Assembly (NCBI GenBank): GCA_019745195.1
Contig: JAIETL010000079.1
Location: 1-51,657, forward strand
Length of the DNA: 51,657 bases
Direction of reading: 5' to 3'
Source of the DNA: Beijerinckiaceae bacterium
GTDB taxonomy: Bacteria; Pseudomonadota; Alphaproteobacteria; Rhizobiales; Beijerinckiaceae
Made by a program: the position numbers and the translations under genes. Positions 34,696-43,859 of this stretch are shown here, piece by piece. The notes under the pieces are model-generated. The model made no database searches. It saw nothing but the letters and a program-made list of their open reading frames with translations, and was not told the DNA's origin. Each line of letters opens with the position of its first letter. Positions within the stretch are counted from its first letter, which is position 1.

Positions 34696-36369
34696 TCAGC
34701 CGCGGGTGGCGAAGCAGGCGAAGCCGTCGCGCTTCAGCCTGGCGCAGGCATTGTTGGCGTCTTTCGAATCGTCGAATCCGGCAAAGCGGGCGCGGAACAG
34801 CGTGGCGCCGCCCTTCTCGACCTTCTCGGTGAAGCCGGCGACCTCCGACAGCGAACCCGAGGCTTTCCGGGCGCGTGCGATGATCTCCCTGGCCTTGGCC
34901 TCGTCGTCGGTCGCGCCGAGCTGGATGATCCATTTGCCGGTGCTGGCCACCGCGGCGGGCGCGGCCTTCGCAGGCTCGGACTTGACGGGCTCGGCCTTGG
35001 CGATCGCGCTGCTGCCGGCCTCGTGCTTCTTCTCGGCGACCGGGGCGGGATCGGGCTTGCGAGCCTCCGCGACCTTGGCCGCCGGCTTCTCGTCGGGCTC
35101 GGCCACTTTCGCGATTGATGAGGTGACGTCGACATTGGCCGGCGGGCGCAGCACCTTGCCGTCGGCAGCGGGCGCGCCGATCGACCAGCGCATCGCCGAC
35201 GGCGTCGTGGTCGCGGCGACCGGGCGCATGCCGGAGATCTGCAGCGGCGGGGCGTTGGCGGAGACCGGCCTGACCGGAGCGATCGGCGTGGTGGTGGTCG
35301 TCGTCGGCGCATAGGCGCGGGCGGCGGCCGGCAGCGGCGCTTCGGTCTCGAAGCGGGGGCGAGGCACCGGCAGGGGAACGGGCTCGGCCGCGACGGCCGC
35401 CTGTTGCACCGGCGCAGGCGCGGCGGCGCGCGGCCGCACGACCTCCGGCTCGTCCTCGGCCTCGGCGACCTGCACCGCGGCGCGGCCGCCGGTCGCGGCC
35501 TTGGGCAGCGTGGCGACGACGAGATCGGCCATGATCCGGTCGCGATGTGCGCCGGAGCGGCCGCCGAGCACGATCGAGACGATATGGCGGCCATCGGCCT
35601 TGGCCGAGGTCATCAGGTTGAAGCCAGACAGGCGCGTATAGCCGGTCTTGATGCCGTCCACGCCCTCGACGCGGCCGAGCAGCTTGTTGTGGTTGCGGTA
35701 GTTGCCGCCGGCGATGCTGGCGCTGCGCGCCGAGAACATCGGGTAGTAGCGCGGGAAGCGCTCCTGGATGGCGCGAGCCAGGATCGTCAGGTCGCGCGCG
35801 GTGGTGATGTTGGGCGGGCTGTGGGGCAGGCCGTGGGGATTGTAGAAGGCGGTGCTGCGCATGCCGAGCGAGCGGGCGCGGGCCGTCATCATCCGGGCGA
35901 ATTCGTCTTCCGAGCCGGCGACGTTCTCGGCGACGGCGACGGCGACGTCGTTGGCCGACTTGGTGATCAGCGCCATGATCGCGTCGCGGACCTCGATGGT
36001 CTCGCCAGGACGGAAGCCGATCTTGGAGGGGGCTTGGCGCGCGGCATAGGCCGAGACGGTGAACTCGGAGCCCATGTTGAAGCGGCCGCGCTCGAGCTGC
36101 TCGAACAGCAGGTAGAGCGTCATCACCTTGGTGATGGAGGCGGGGATGCGCGGCGCATCCTCGTTGACCGCGTGCAGCGTGCGGCCGGTTTTCGCGTCGA
36201 CGACCATCGCCGCATAGGGGGGCGAGTAGCCGCCGCCGGCCGGGCGCTTCTTCTTGCGCGCCGCTTCAGCAGGAGAGGCGACGACGCTGAGCGCGATCGC
36301 GACGAGACCGATCAGGCCGACGAGCGCACGAAAGCGCACGCGCCGGGAACCAACGCAACCAAAAGCCAT
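34696..36369 (-). CDS. D-alanyl-D-alanine carboxypeptidase with C-terminal SPOR domain
   Basis: Periplasmic penicillin-binding protein (DacA/DacF type) that trims the terminal D-Ala of peptidoglycan pentapeptides. From ATG 36369 there are 557 residues: signal peptide to about 36, then the catalytic domain with S-x-x-K (SITK, Ser78, Lys81), SAN (138-140) and KTG (241-243). A long Ala/Pro/Glu-rich linker (about 310-475) leads to a SPOR domain of about 75 residues that binds denuded glycan and usually targets the septum. The signal is not followed by a lipobox. Convergent with the DnaJ gene. Confidence 0.93.
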   Translation of the reverse strand: MAFGCVGSRRVRFRALVGLIGLVAIALSVVASPAEAARKKKRPAGGGYSPPYAAMVVDAKTGRTLHAVNEDAPRIPASITKVMTLYLLFEQLERGRFNMGSEFTVSAYAARQAPSKIGFRPGETIEVRDAIMALITKSANDVAVAVAENVAGSEDEFARMMTARARSLGMRSTAFYNPHGLPHSPPNITTARDLTILARAIQERFPRYYPMFSARSASIAGGNYRNHNKLLGRVEGVDGIKTGYTRLSGFNLMTSAKADGRHIVSIVLGGRSGAHRDRIMADLVVATLPKAATGGRAAVQVAEAEDEPEVVRPRAAAPAPVQQAAVAAEPVPLPVPRPRFETEAPLPAAARAYAPTTTTTTPIAPVRPVSANAPPLQISGMRPVAATTTPSAMRWSIGAPAADGKVLRPPANVDVTSSIAKVAEPDEKPAAKVAEARKPDPAPVAEKKHEAGSSAIAKAEPVKSEPAKAAPAAVASTGKWIIQLGATDDEAKAREIIARARKASGSLSEVAGFTEKVEKGGATLFRARFAGFDDSKDANNACARLKRDGFACFATRG

Positions 36370-36689
36370 GCAACCCGCCTCAACACTCAACTGGTGCCCC
36401 ACCCCTCGCGGCGCCTGACGGCGTGGCGCGAAGGACACAGTTGAGGAGGTTAGGATGATGCGGTTACGGAGCCGTTAAGCCGGCGAGGCTTGCAACGAGG
36501 CGGCTCCTTGGTCGATGGCTGAACGGTCTGCGTTTGATGCAACGCAGCGTGTCCTTGACATTCATGTTGCGCTGCACAATATGAGGATGGTCCCGGCGAT
36601 GAAGCATCATCTGGCCAAGGGACGAAGATCCTTAGAGCCGTTCCAGGCTCGTCAGCAGAGGCGGCGCAGCGGCGCCGAGGGAAGAAACA
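36370..36689. other. Divergent intergenic region between carboxypeptidase and phasin genes
   Basis: Holds an 8-base inverted repeat CTCAACTG (36386) / CAGTTGAG (36438) near the carboxypeptidase start and the phasin promoter (36555-36583). No convincing gene is seen; the 173-residue frame from 36515 is a shadow of the phasin gene. Confidence 0.6.
36555..36583 (+). promoter_or_regulatory. Probable phasin promoter
   Basis: TTGACA (36555-36560), 17-base spacer, AATATG (36578-36583). The spacer contains TTGCGCTGCA, a GC/TGC-rich stretch like those bound by the PHA regulator PhaR; the PhaR suggestion is weak inference. The leader to the ATG is about 100 bases. Confidence 0.6.
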
Positions 36690-37031
36690 ATGATGCAGCA
36701 GTTCGAAACCATCCAGAAGGCCGGCAAAGAGAACGTCGACGCCGCCCTCAAGGCTTTCGGCGTCACCTCCAAGGGCGTGCAGACCATTGCCGTCGAGACC
36801 ACCGACTACGCCAAGAAGTCCTTCGAGGCCGGCACCGCGACCATCGAGAAGCTCGCCGCCGTGAAGACCCTCGACAAGGCGATCGAGATCCAGACCGACT
36901 ACGTCAAGACCGCTTTCGAGGGCGCCGTCGCCCAGATGACGAAGATGGGCGAGCTCTACACCGCCCTGGCCAAGGACGCCTACAAGCCGTTCGAAGGCAT
37001 CGTCGCCAAGGCCGTTCCGGCCACCAAGTGA
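36690..37031 (+). CDS. Phasin-family protein
   Basis: Small amphipathic helical protein of 113 residues that coats polyhydroxyalkanoate granules or acts as a general stress-linked surface protein. The sequence is almost wholly helical and Lys/Ala/Thr-rich, with AFGVTSKGVQTIAVETTDY and KTLDKAIEIQTDYVKTAFE typical of the Phasin_2 family. GGGAAG precedes tandem ATGATG. Codon use is strongly biased, as in a highly expressed gene. A clear terminator follows. Confidence 0.92.
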   Translation: MMQQFETIQKAGKENVDAALKAFGVTSKGVQTIAVETTDYAKKSFEAGTATIEKLAAVKTLDKAIEIQTDYVKTAFEGAVAQMTKMGELYTALAKDAYKPFEGIVAKAVPATK

Positions 37032-37084
37032 GGTGACACCGCGCGCCCTAGGGCAGCGCAGGCTCCTTCAGACGACCACGATCG

Positions 37085-37112
37085 AGCCCGGCCGAAAGGC
37101 CGGGCTTTTTCT
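37085..37112 (+). terminator. Rho-independent terminator after the phasin gene
   Basis: AGCCCGGCC-GAAA-GGCCGGGCT followed by TTTTTC: a nine-pair stem with a GAAA tetraloop about 55 bases after the stop. Confidence 0.92.
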
Positions 37113-37153
37113 TTGGCGCAAGCGGATAGCGTCGGCAGAAACACGGCAGTCTC

Positions 37154-37169
37154 TTTCAACCGATTGAAA
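37154..37169. promoter_or_regulatory. Candidate LacI-family operator upstream of the UxaA-type gene
   Basis: TTTCAACCGATTGAAA is a near-perfect palindrome with a central CG, the usual form of LacI/GalR-family sites. It lies about 77 bases before the dehydratase start. No LacI-type regulator is encoded in the window. Confidence 0.5.
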
Positions 37170-37245
37170 ACTGCCTCCGTTGGGCGCATGTCTGTGCGTG
37201 TCCGCTGCGGTTGCCCGCAGCCCCGCAGCCAGTGGTCATGGTCCC

Positions 37246-38775
37246 ATGCTCGACACAGTTACGCCCCCTCGCACGCTCCGGCTCAACGCCGCCGACAATG
37301 TCGCGATCGCGGTCGATCAGGTCGATCTCGGCGTCACGGCCGCCGGCGTCACCGCGCTGAAGCGCATCCCGCGCGGTCACAAGATGGCGCTGAGCGGGAT
37401 CGCCAAGGACCAGCCGATCCGCAAATTCGGCCAGATCATCGGCTTCGCGACGACCGACATCCCGCCCGGCGAATGGGTCCATGAGCACAACACCGGCTTC
37501 CACGCCTTCGAGCGCGACTATGCCTTCTGCGCCGAGGCCAAGCCCGAATTCGTGCTGCCCGTCGAGCAGCAGGCGACCTTCCAGGGCTTCCGCCGAAAGG
37601 ACGGCAAGGCCGGCACGCGCAACTATGTCGGCATCCTCACCTCGGTGAACTGCTCGGCCTCGGCCGCGCGCTTCATGGCCGAGGAGGTCAGGCGTTCGGG
37701 GCTTCTCGCCGATTATCCCAATGTCGATGGCGTCATCGCGCTCACCCACGGCACCGGCTGCGGCATCGACTACAATGGCGAGAGCTTCGAGGTCCTGAAG
37801 CGCACCACCTGGGGCTATGCCTGCAACCCGAATATGGCCGCCGTCCTCGTCGTCGGCCTCGGCTGTGAAGGTTTTCAGATCAAGCGGATGAAGGACGCCT
37901 ATGGCGTCGAGGAGAGCGACGTTTTCCGCACGCTGACGATCCAGGAGACCGGCGGCACCCGCAAGGCCGTGGCGGCCGGCATCGAGGCGCTGAAGGTGAT
38001 GTTGCCGATCGCCAACGCCGCCACGCGCGAGACCGTGCCGGCTTCGGAACTGATGCTGGCGCTGCAATGCGGCGGCTCGGACGGCTATTCCGGCATCACC
38101 GCCAACCCGGCGCTGGGCGCCGCCGTCGACATCCTGGTCGAGCAGGGCGGCACCGCGATCCTGTCGGAGACGCCCGAGATCTACGGGGCCGAGCATCTGC
38201 TGACGCGGCGCGCCGCAACGCGCGAGACGGGCGAGAAGCTCGTCGGCATCATCAAATGGTGGGAGGACTACACCGCCCGCGCCCGCATGGACATGAACAA
38301 CAACCCGTCGCCCGGCAACAAGGCCGGCGGCTTGACCACCATCCTGGAAAAATCGCTCGGCGCGGCCGCCAAGGGCGGCACCAAGACGCTGGCCGCGGTC
38401 TACAATTACGCCGAGCAGGTCAGGTCCAAGGGCTTCGTCTTCATGGACACGCCGGGCTACGATCCGGTCTCGGCGACGGGGCAGGTCGCGGGCGGGGCGA
38501 ACATCCTCGCCTTCACCACCGGGCGCGGCTCGGCCTATGGCTGCAAGCCGACCCCTTCCGTCAAGCTCGCCACCAACACGCCGATGTATCTCAAGCAGAC
38601 CGACGACATGGACATCAACTGCGGCGACATCCTCGACGGCGTGAGCCTCGAGGAGAAGGGCAGGGAGATCTTCGACTATCTGCTGCGCGTGGCGTCCGGC
38701 GAGCAGTCGAAGTCCGAGCAGATGGGCTATGGCGACGTCGAATTCGTGCCCTGGCAGATCGGCGCGACGATGTGA
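37246..38775 (+). CDS. UxaA-family sugar-acid dehydratase (altronate dehydratase-like)
   Basis: Predicted dehydratase of an aldonic or aldaric acid (altronate/galactarate type), 509 residues. An N-terminal SAF domain (about 1-95) ends in PGEWVHEHN; a short linker leads to the catalytic domain with GYARADGRKGTRN-like RRKDGKAGTRNYVGI, THGTGCGIDY and LQCGGSDGYSGITANPALG, typical of UxaA. Cys residues in VNCSAS, HGTGCG and LGCEG may hold the iron centre. I chose ATG 37246; the annotated-looking upstream frame overlaps the palindrome. No uronate operon partners are nearby, so the true sugar acid is unknown. Confidence 0.9.
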   Translation: MLDTVTPPRTLRLNAADNVAIAVDQVDLGVTAAGVTALKRIPRGHKMALSGIAKDQPIRKFGQIIGFATTDIPPGEWVHEHNTGFHAFERDYAFCAEAKPEFVLPVEQQATFQGFRRKDGKAGTRNYVGILTSVNCSASAARFMAEEVRRSGLLADYPNVDGVIALTHGTGCGIDYNGESFEVLKRTTWGYACNPNMAAVLVVGLGCEGFQIKRMKDAYGVEESDVFRTLTIQETGGTRKAVAAGIEALKVMLPIANAATRETVPASELMLALQCGGSDGYSGITANPALGAAVDILVEQGGTAILSETPEIYGAEHLLTRRAATRETGEKLVGIIKWWEDYTARARMDMNNNPSPGNKAGGLTTILEKSLGAAAKGGTKTLAAVYNYAEQVRSKGFVFMDTPGYDPVSATGQVAGGANILAFTTGRGSAYGCKPTPSVKLATNTPMYLKQTDDMDINCGDILDGVSLEEKGREIFDYLLRVASGEQSKSEQMGYGDVEFVPWQIGATM

Positions 38776-38780
38776 TCGTA

Positions 38781-38918
38781 GCCCTCCCCCTCGTGGGGAG
38801 GGTCCGCCGAGCGCAGCGGAGGCGGGGGTGGGGGGCGAACGACTGGGCTCGACGCGGCTTAGGTTCGCCCGGTCGTTCGCCCCCCCACCCCTATCCCCTC
38901 CCCACGAGGGGGAGGGGA
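38781..38918. repeat. Intergenic hairpin repeat, family B, copy 2
   Basis: Arms CCCTCCCCCTCGTGGGGAGG / CCTCCCCACGAGGGGGAGG with inner GGCGAACGACTGGG / CCCGGTCGTTCGCC, between convergent genes. Confidence 0.85.
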
Positions 38919-38922
38919 AGAG

Positions 38923-40107
38923 CTAAACCTCGAACCCTCTGAGCCTCTCGCCCAGCCCCGCGATCCGCTCCGCGCTCACATTCGCGATCGCCACTCGCAG
39001 ATGCCGCTCCTGACCGGGCCCGAAATAAGGACCCGGCAGCGCCAGCACGCCGCGCTCCTGCGCCAGCCTGCGCGCCACCTCGGCTGCGGGCGCATCCGTA
39101 AAGGGGTGCGCGACATAGGCGAAATAGGCCCCTGTGGCGAGCACGGTCCAGCCATTGAGCGGGGCGAGCGTCTCGCGAAACAGCGCGCCGCGTGTGTTGA
39201 TCTCGGTGCGGTTGGCCTCGCGCCAGCCGCGCATGCTGTCGATGCCCCAGGTCAGCGCGACCTGGCCTGCGCGAACCGGGTTGATCTGGATGCAGTCCAG
39301 CACCTTGCCGATCTGCGCCAGCATGGCCTCTCCGGCCGTGATCGCGCCCAGCCGCCAGCCGGGAATCGCATAGGCCTTGGAGAAGCTGTAGAGCCCGATC
39401 ACATTGTCCTGCCAGCCGCTTGCGACGAAGAGTTCATGCGGCCGGCTGACCTCCGCGGGCAGGAAATCGCGGTAGGTCTCGTCGATCACCAGCCAGATGC
39501 CGCGCCTCGCGCAGAGCGCTGCAAAAGCCGCGATGGTGGCGGGCGGATAGACCGCGCCGGTCGGGTTGTTGGGGGTGACAAGCACGATGGCGCGGGTGCG
39601 CGCGTCGATCAGGCGTTCGGCCTCCTCGACGTCGGGGATGAAGCCGGCCGCCGGATCGCAGGGCAGGGGTCTGGTCTCGACGCCGAGCATGGTCAGCGTC
39701 ATCTCGTGATTGAAGTACCACGGTGTCGGGATGAGAACATTGTCGCCGGCGCGCACCAGCGCCATCATCGTCGCCGTATAGGCCTGGTTGCAGCCGGCGG
39801 TGATGTTGATCTCAGCCGGCGCGATCGTAGCGCCATAGAGCGCCGAGACTTCGGCTGCATAGACCTCGCGCAGGGCGAGATCGCCGTTGATCGTGCCGTA
39901 GCGGGCGCAGTCGGGATGCGCCGCCGCCTCCGCCAGCCGCCGCAGCAGCTCCTCGGGCGGCGCGGAACCCGGCGCACCCTGCGACAGGTCGATCAGCGGC
40001 CCCGCCGCGCCGCCATAGGCCCGGCCCCAGCCTTGCGCCTCCGGGATAGGCGGCGTGCCGGTGTCGAGCAGGTTCTGGTTCAGCGCGGCGGCGGAGGTTT
40101 GCGGCAT
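38923..40107 (-). CDS. Class I/II PLP-dependent aminotransferase
   Basis: Aminotransferase of 394 residues, fold type I. Landmarks: GAPGSAPPEEL near 44, NITAGCNQAY (101-110), TPNNPTGAV (178-186), IDETYRDF (208-215) and the PLP lysine Lys244 in SFSKAYAIPGWRLG. I chose ATG 40107; the open frame extends far upstream antisense to the sirtuin gene, which is not coding on this strand. It is divergent from that gene with about 90 bases between. Amino-donor specificity cannot be read from the sequence. Confidence 0.92.
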   Translation of the reverse strand: MPQTSAAALNQNLLDTGTPPIPEAQGWGRAYGGAAGPLIDLSQGAPGSAPPEELLRRLAEAAAHPDCARYGTINGDLALREVYAAEVSALYGATIAPAEINITAGCNQAYTATMMALVRAGDNVLIPTPWYFNHEMTLTMLGVETRPLPCDPAAGFIPDVEEAERLIDARTRAIVLVTPNNPTGAVYPPATIAAFAALCARRGIWLVIDETYRDFLPAEVSRPHELFVASGWQDNVIGLYSFSKAYAIPGWRLGAITAGEAMLAQIGKVLDCIQINPVRAGQVALTWGIDSMRGWREANRTEINTRGALFRETLAPLNGWTVLATGAYFAYVAHPFTDAPAAEVARRLAQERGVLALPGPYFGPGQERHLRVAIANVSAERIAGLGERLRGFEV

Positions 40108-40200
40108 GATGCCGGAGCTTTGGGACGCAGGCCCGCCGCCGTCAATCGCTCGTCGCGCATGGCCGCGCTTGGACGCCGCAGGGCTCCCGCCCCATATAGG

Positions 40201-40983
40201 ATGTGCGACACCAACCGGGCAGGCGGCATGCGGGACGAGACGGACGACGCGATCGAAGACCTTCACGCCATGCTGGATGCGGCGGCCAGCATCGTCGGCT
40301 TCACCGGGGCGGGCATCTCGACGGAATCGGGCGTGCCGGATTTCCGCACGCCGGGCTCGCCCTGGATGGTCAACAAGCCGATCCCGTTCGACGCCTTCGT
40401 CGCAAGCCGGGAGGCGCGCGTCGAGGCCTGGCGGCGCAAATTCGCGATGGACGATCATTTCGCGGGCGCCGGCCCCAATCGCGGCCACGCCGCGCTGGCG
40501 CGGCTGATCGGAGAGGGGCGCTCGCCAGGCCTGATCACCCAGAACATCGACGGGCTGCATCAGGCTTCGGGCGTCCCCGACGACCGGATCGTCGAACTGC
40601 ACGGCAACGGCACCTACGCCACCTGCCTGAATTGCGGCTGGCGGCACGAACTCGCCGCGATCCGCCCCGCCTTCGAGGCGACGGGCGAGCCGCCGGCCTG
40701 CGTCATGTGCGCCGGGCCGGTGAAATCGGCGACGATCTCGTTCGGCCAGCAGATGCCGCAGCGCGAGATGATGCGGGCGCACGAATTGACGCTCGCGGCG
40801 GACCTCTTCCTCGTGCTCGGCTCGTCGCTGGTGGTGTTTCCGGCCGCGACGTTTCCGGTGGTGGCCAAGCGCAACGGCGCAAAACTCGTCATCGTCAACC
40901 GCGAGCCGACGGAGCTCGACCCGATCGCCGATCTGGTGGTCAGGGCGGAGATCGGCGCGGCGCTGGGTAGGTTGGCGGGATAG
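40201..40983 (+). CDS. NAD-dependent protein deacylase (sirtuin)
   Basis: Sir2-family enzyme that removes acyl groups from lysines using NAD. The 260 residues have GAGISTESGVPDFR (36-49), TQNIDGLH (113-120) and catalytic His134 in ELHGNG. A Cys4 zinc site is formed by C142, C145, C167 and C170, and LGSSLVVFPAA follows. I kept ATG 40201; ATG 40228 (after AGGCGG) is equally possible and loses only nine residues. The Tyr/Arg pair typical of SirT5-like desuccinylases was not seen. Confidence 0.93.
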   Translation: MCDTNRAGGMRDETDDAIEDLHAMLDAAASIVGFTGAGISTESGVPDFRTPGSPWMVNKPIPFDAFVASREARVEAWRRKFAMDDHFAGAGPNRGHAALARLIGEGRSPGLITQNIDGLHQASGVPDDRIVELHGNGTYATCLNCGWRHELAAIRPAFEATGEPPACVMCAGPVKSATISFGQQMPQREMMRAHELTLAADLFLVLGSSLVVFPAATFPVVAKRNGAKLVIVNREPTELDPIADLVVRAEIGAALGRLAG

Positions 40984-41043
40984 GCCATGAAAATTCTGGC
41001 CCTTTCGGGACACCCCAAGTGGTATGACCACGAGACATCCAGA

Positions 41044-41274
41044 TCATCCGCTTGGCAGATTGGCGATCACAAAGATTCCGGCCACGAAACCAACCACACA
41101 AAGCCCGGCGAATCCTGCGAAACCGTATCCAAAAGCGGCGAACGGGACTGCTAACGCGACGATCAGCGCCAATAAATAGCGCTTCTGGTTCTTGGGATTT
41201 AAGAAAAATTCGGGTATCCAAGCCAGAAGCGATATGCAGACAATAACCAGAATAAGACCCAATAAAAATTCCAT
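41044..41274 (-). CDS. Small membrane protein, unknown
   Basis: A 76-residue hydrophobic protein with two or three predicted helices: residues 2-20, about 33-50 and 52-72, separated by NPKNQKRY. AGGGAAG lies seven bases before the ATG. Its codons are clearly AT-richer than those of both neighbours, which suggests recent arrival or weak expression. I do not recognise a family. Confidence 0.65.
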   Translation of the reverse strand: MEFLLGLILVIVCISLLAWIPEFFLNPKNQKRYLLALIVALAVPFAAFGYGFAGFAGLCVVGFVAGIFVIANLPSG

Positions 41275-41376
41275 ATGGCATCTTCCCTGATCGGAAACGC
41301 TGTTTCTGATTCCGTCTTGTGCTTCTTATTTGACAATGCGGCTTGCGACCTTTGGCTGAGCCCTCCTTCGCCGCCT

Positions 41377-42009
41377 TCACTCCCTCCCCGAAACCGCCAG
41401 CCTCAGCGCCAATCCCCCGAACACCGCCCCCATCAGCCGCTGCGGCCAGCGCGCCAGATGCGGCCGGCGCGCCAGCGCAGCCCCGATCCGGCCCGCCAGC
41501 AGGATGACGACGCCGTTGGCGATCAGGCCCATGACGTTCAGGATCGTCGCCAGCACGATGACCTGCAGCGCGATCGACCCGGCCTCGGGCTTCAGGAACT
41601 GCGGCAGCAGCGCCAGCATGAACAGCGCCATCTTCGGGTTGAGCAGATTGGTCAGCGCGCCCTGCAGGAAGATGCGGCGCATCGGGATACGCGAGGCCGC
41701 CGCCGTCGGCGCGAAGAGCGGCTCGCTCGCCCGCAGCGTCGTCCAGCACAGCCAGGCGAGATAGGCCGCGCCGAGCCAGCGCAGCACCTCATAGGCCGTC
41801 GGCACCAGCAGGAAGAGTTGCGACAGGCCGAAGGCGGCGGCGAATGCCTGCAGATAGCTGCCGGCCGCAATGCCGGCATAGGTCACGAACCCGGCCATGC
41901 GGCCCTGTCCGAGGCTGCGCGAGGCGATCAGCAGCATGTCGGGGCCGGGCGTCGCGGTCAGCACGGCGCAGGCGGCGGTGAACAGGGCGAGCGTGGCGAG
42001 GTCCGGCAT
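41377..42009 (-). CDS. LysE-family amino acid exporter
   Basis: Inner-membrane exporter of 210 residues (LysE/RhtB). The N-terminal helix with TATPGPDMLLIASRSLGQG is the family signature; five or six helices follow, with NPKMALFMLALLPQF in the middle. I chose ATG 42009, which gives the normal family length; the longer frame to 42165 adds a non-conserved tail. Exported substrate unknown, commonly homoserine, threonine or lysine. Confidence 0.93.
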   Translation of the reverse strand: MPDLATLALFTAACAVLTATPGPDMLLIASRSLGQGRMAGFVTYAGIAAGSYLQAFAAAFGLSQLFLLVPTAYEVLRWLGAAYLAWLCWTTLRASEPLFAPTAAASRIPMRRIFLQGALTNLLNPKMALFMLALLPQFLKPEAGSIALQVIVLATILNVMGLIANGVVILLAGRIGAALARRPHLARWPQRLMGAVFGGLALRLAVSGRE

Positions 42010-42204
42010 CGGCAGGGTCTCCGCGAATCGTCGGCCGCCTTCCGCTGCGGCCGATGCAGGCTGACTTAACGCAACGGGAGCCGATTTTCCTGCGAAATCC
42101 GTCATCGATGATGTGGATGAGCAAGACGGCGCTGTATCGCGACTCCGCAGCGATGTTATCGTCATGTGAACGAATCAAGCCAATCGCGCGGGGGTGAGTG
42201 GCAC

Positions 42205-42819
42205 ATGTCCGACGAGTTCGGTGAGAGCGGGCGTCCGCCATTGGGGCCGATCCAGTCGCTCAACCGCGTCATGCGGCTCGACGGCGAGGAGGGGCTTGGC
42301 CACGAGGCCGGGGTCGAGCTGACCGGCTATGTCAAATGGTTCGACGTCAGCAAGGGCTACGGCTTCGTCGTGCCCGAGGATGGCGGCGCCGACGTCCTCG
42401 TCCATGTCACCATTCTGAAGCGCGACGGCTTCAACGCCATCGCCGAGGGTGCGCGCATCGTCCTGGAGGCGATCGAGAAGTCGCGCGGCCGGCAGGCGAT
42501 CCGCGTGCTTTCGATCGACACCTCCGCTGCCCGCCACCCGGCCGAGATGCCGATGGCGCGCACCAACGTCTCCGTCACGCCGACCAGCGGGCTCGAGCGC
42601 ATGGTGGTGAAGTGGTTCAACCGGCTGCGCGGCTTCGGCTTCGTCTCGGCCGGCGAGAACGCGCCCGACGTCTTCGTCCATATGGAGACGCTGCGGCGCT
42701 ACGGCATCGTCGAGCTGATCCCCGGCCAGACCGTGATGGTGCGCTACGGACCCGGCCCCAAGGGGCTGATGGCGGCCGAGATCAGGCTGGAGCAGGGCGG
42801 CGTTCCGAGCTCGCACTGA
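42205..42819 (+). CDS. Double cold-shock domain protein
   Basis: RNA/single-strand DNA-binding protein of 204 residues with two cold-shock domains. The first (about 40-105) has GYVKWFDVSKGYGFVVPEDG and DVLVHVTIL; the second (about 135-200) has VVKWFNRLRGFGFVS and DVFVHMETL. Both keep the aromatic RNP1/RNP2 positions; linkers are polar. GGGGGTGAG precedes ATG 42205. Two-domain versions are common in Hyphomicrobiales. A 93-residue gene follows after 23 bases. Confidence 0.93.
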   Translation: MSDEFGESGRPPLGPIQSLNRVMRLDGEEGLGHEAGVELTGYVKWFDVSKGYGFVVPEDGGADVLVHVTILKRDGFNAIAEGARIVLEAIEKSRGRQAIRVLSIDTSAARHPAEMPMARTNVSVTPTSGLERMVVKWFNRLRGFGFVSAGENAPDVFVHMETLRRYGIVELIPGQTVMVRYGPGPKGLMAAEIRLEQGGVPSSH

Positions 42820-42842
42820 GCCGCGGCGCGCGCAGGCCGCTG

Positions 42843-43124
42843 ATGTACACCGACGAACTGGAGCCCCTGCTGGAGGCCGAACAGGCCTTGCGGCAGACAA
42901 TCGCGCTGCGCATCGCGCAGGAAGCCGGCGCGCCCGCCCGCGCCGCGCCGACGCAGGACGAGATGGCCGCGGCCGACGAGGCGATCGCGCTTTGGCAGGC
43001 CGACGGCGAGGATGACGCGGATCTGCGCGCCTTCCGCCCGCTCGGCCCGCTCCAGGCCCTGCTGATCGACCACGCCATGATCTGCGACCGCATCGCCGAC
43101 ATCCGTGATCGCCGGCTGTCGTGA
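42843..43124 (+). CDS. Hypothetical protein, 93 residues
   Basis: Not recognised. The product is acidic, Ala-rich and mostly helical, with LLEAEQALRQTIALRIAQEAG at the start and LIDHAMICDRIADIRDRRLS at the end (landmarks only). Third codon positions are nearly all G or C, as expected for a real gene here. It follows the cold-shock gene by 23 bases and may be co-transcribed. Confidence 0.65.
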   Translation: MYTDELEPLLEAEQALRQTIALRIAQEAGAPARAAPTQDEMAAADEAIALWQADGEDDADLRAFRPLGPLQALLIDHAMICDRIADIRDRRLS

Positions 43125-43146
43125 TGGGGCCGTGTAGGTGTGGCTG

Positions 43147-43299
43147 CCCTTCTCCCCTCGGGGGAGAAGGTGGCATGGCGAAGCCATGACGGATGAGGGC
43201 CGCGCCGAGGCGCGGACGCTCCTCCCGATCCCGCTCACCCTGTCTTCCCTCATCCGTCTCGGCTCCGCCGATCCACCTTCTCCCCCGAGGGGAGAAGGG
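43147..43299. repeat. Intergenic hairpin repeat, family D, copy 2
   Basis: Arms CCCTTCTCCCCTCGGGGGAG / CTCCCCCGAGGGGAGAAGGG (about 20 bases each) around a GGATGAGGGCC stretch. Confidence 0.85.
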
Positions 43300-43859
43300 G
43301 AGCGCGTCCTGCTGATGTCGGCGCGGAAGGCCGATGCGGAAACGTCTCATGCAAGGGGTTCTTCCAGCGCCAGTCTCGTCATGGTCGTTGGTGCCGGGTT
43401 AGGCCTGCGGGCTGCTCCCGAATGACATGGCGCACGGAAAGCCCCGCCGGCTCATCGCCTCGGGGTTCTCCGGTCTTCCGTCTTGCGAATCCAGGGGGAT
43501 GCGCGGGGTCCGGGCGGCGTCGCAGTCGACGGCTGCGTGCCGATGTCGATGTCGAGTCGAAGTGTCGAGCAGCGTCATCTGCCACTGCCCGGGCCCCGCG
43601 CGCGGTTCTTTGCTGCGTCCTCGTCGCTTGAGAGTCCGGCGAAGGACCCGCCCCTGCCTGTTTGGAGCGGACGACGAGAGACGCCTCCATGACCTTCGGC
43701 CCGCAACGGCCGCGACCATGAACACCGCCATTCCACCCGGCCGCACGATGCCTCGCGAAGCCCCCTTGGTCGGGTGGAACGCGGTGGTTATGGCATGGGT
43801 TCGAGGGGGCGGGGATTTGCGGGGTGGGTGTCCCCATGGGGATTCAAGGCGGGTTCTTC

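Noticed and set aside
38923..41031. Single 702-residue reading of the aminotransferase gene
   Set aside because: The upstream 300 codons are antisense to the sirtuin gene and carry no family sequence; the enzyme is complete from 40107.
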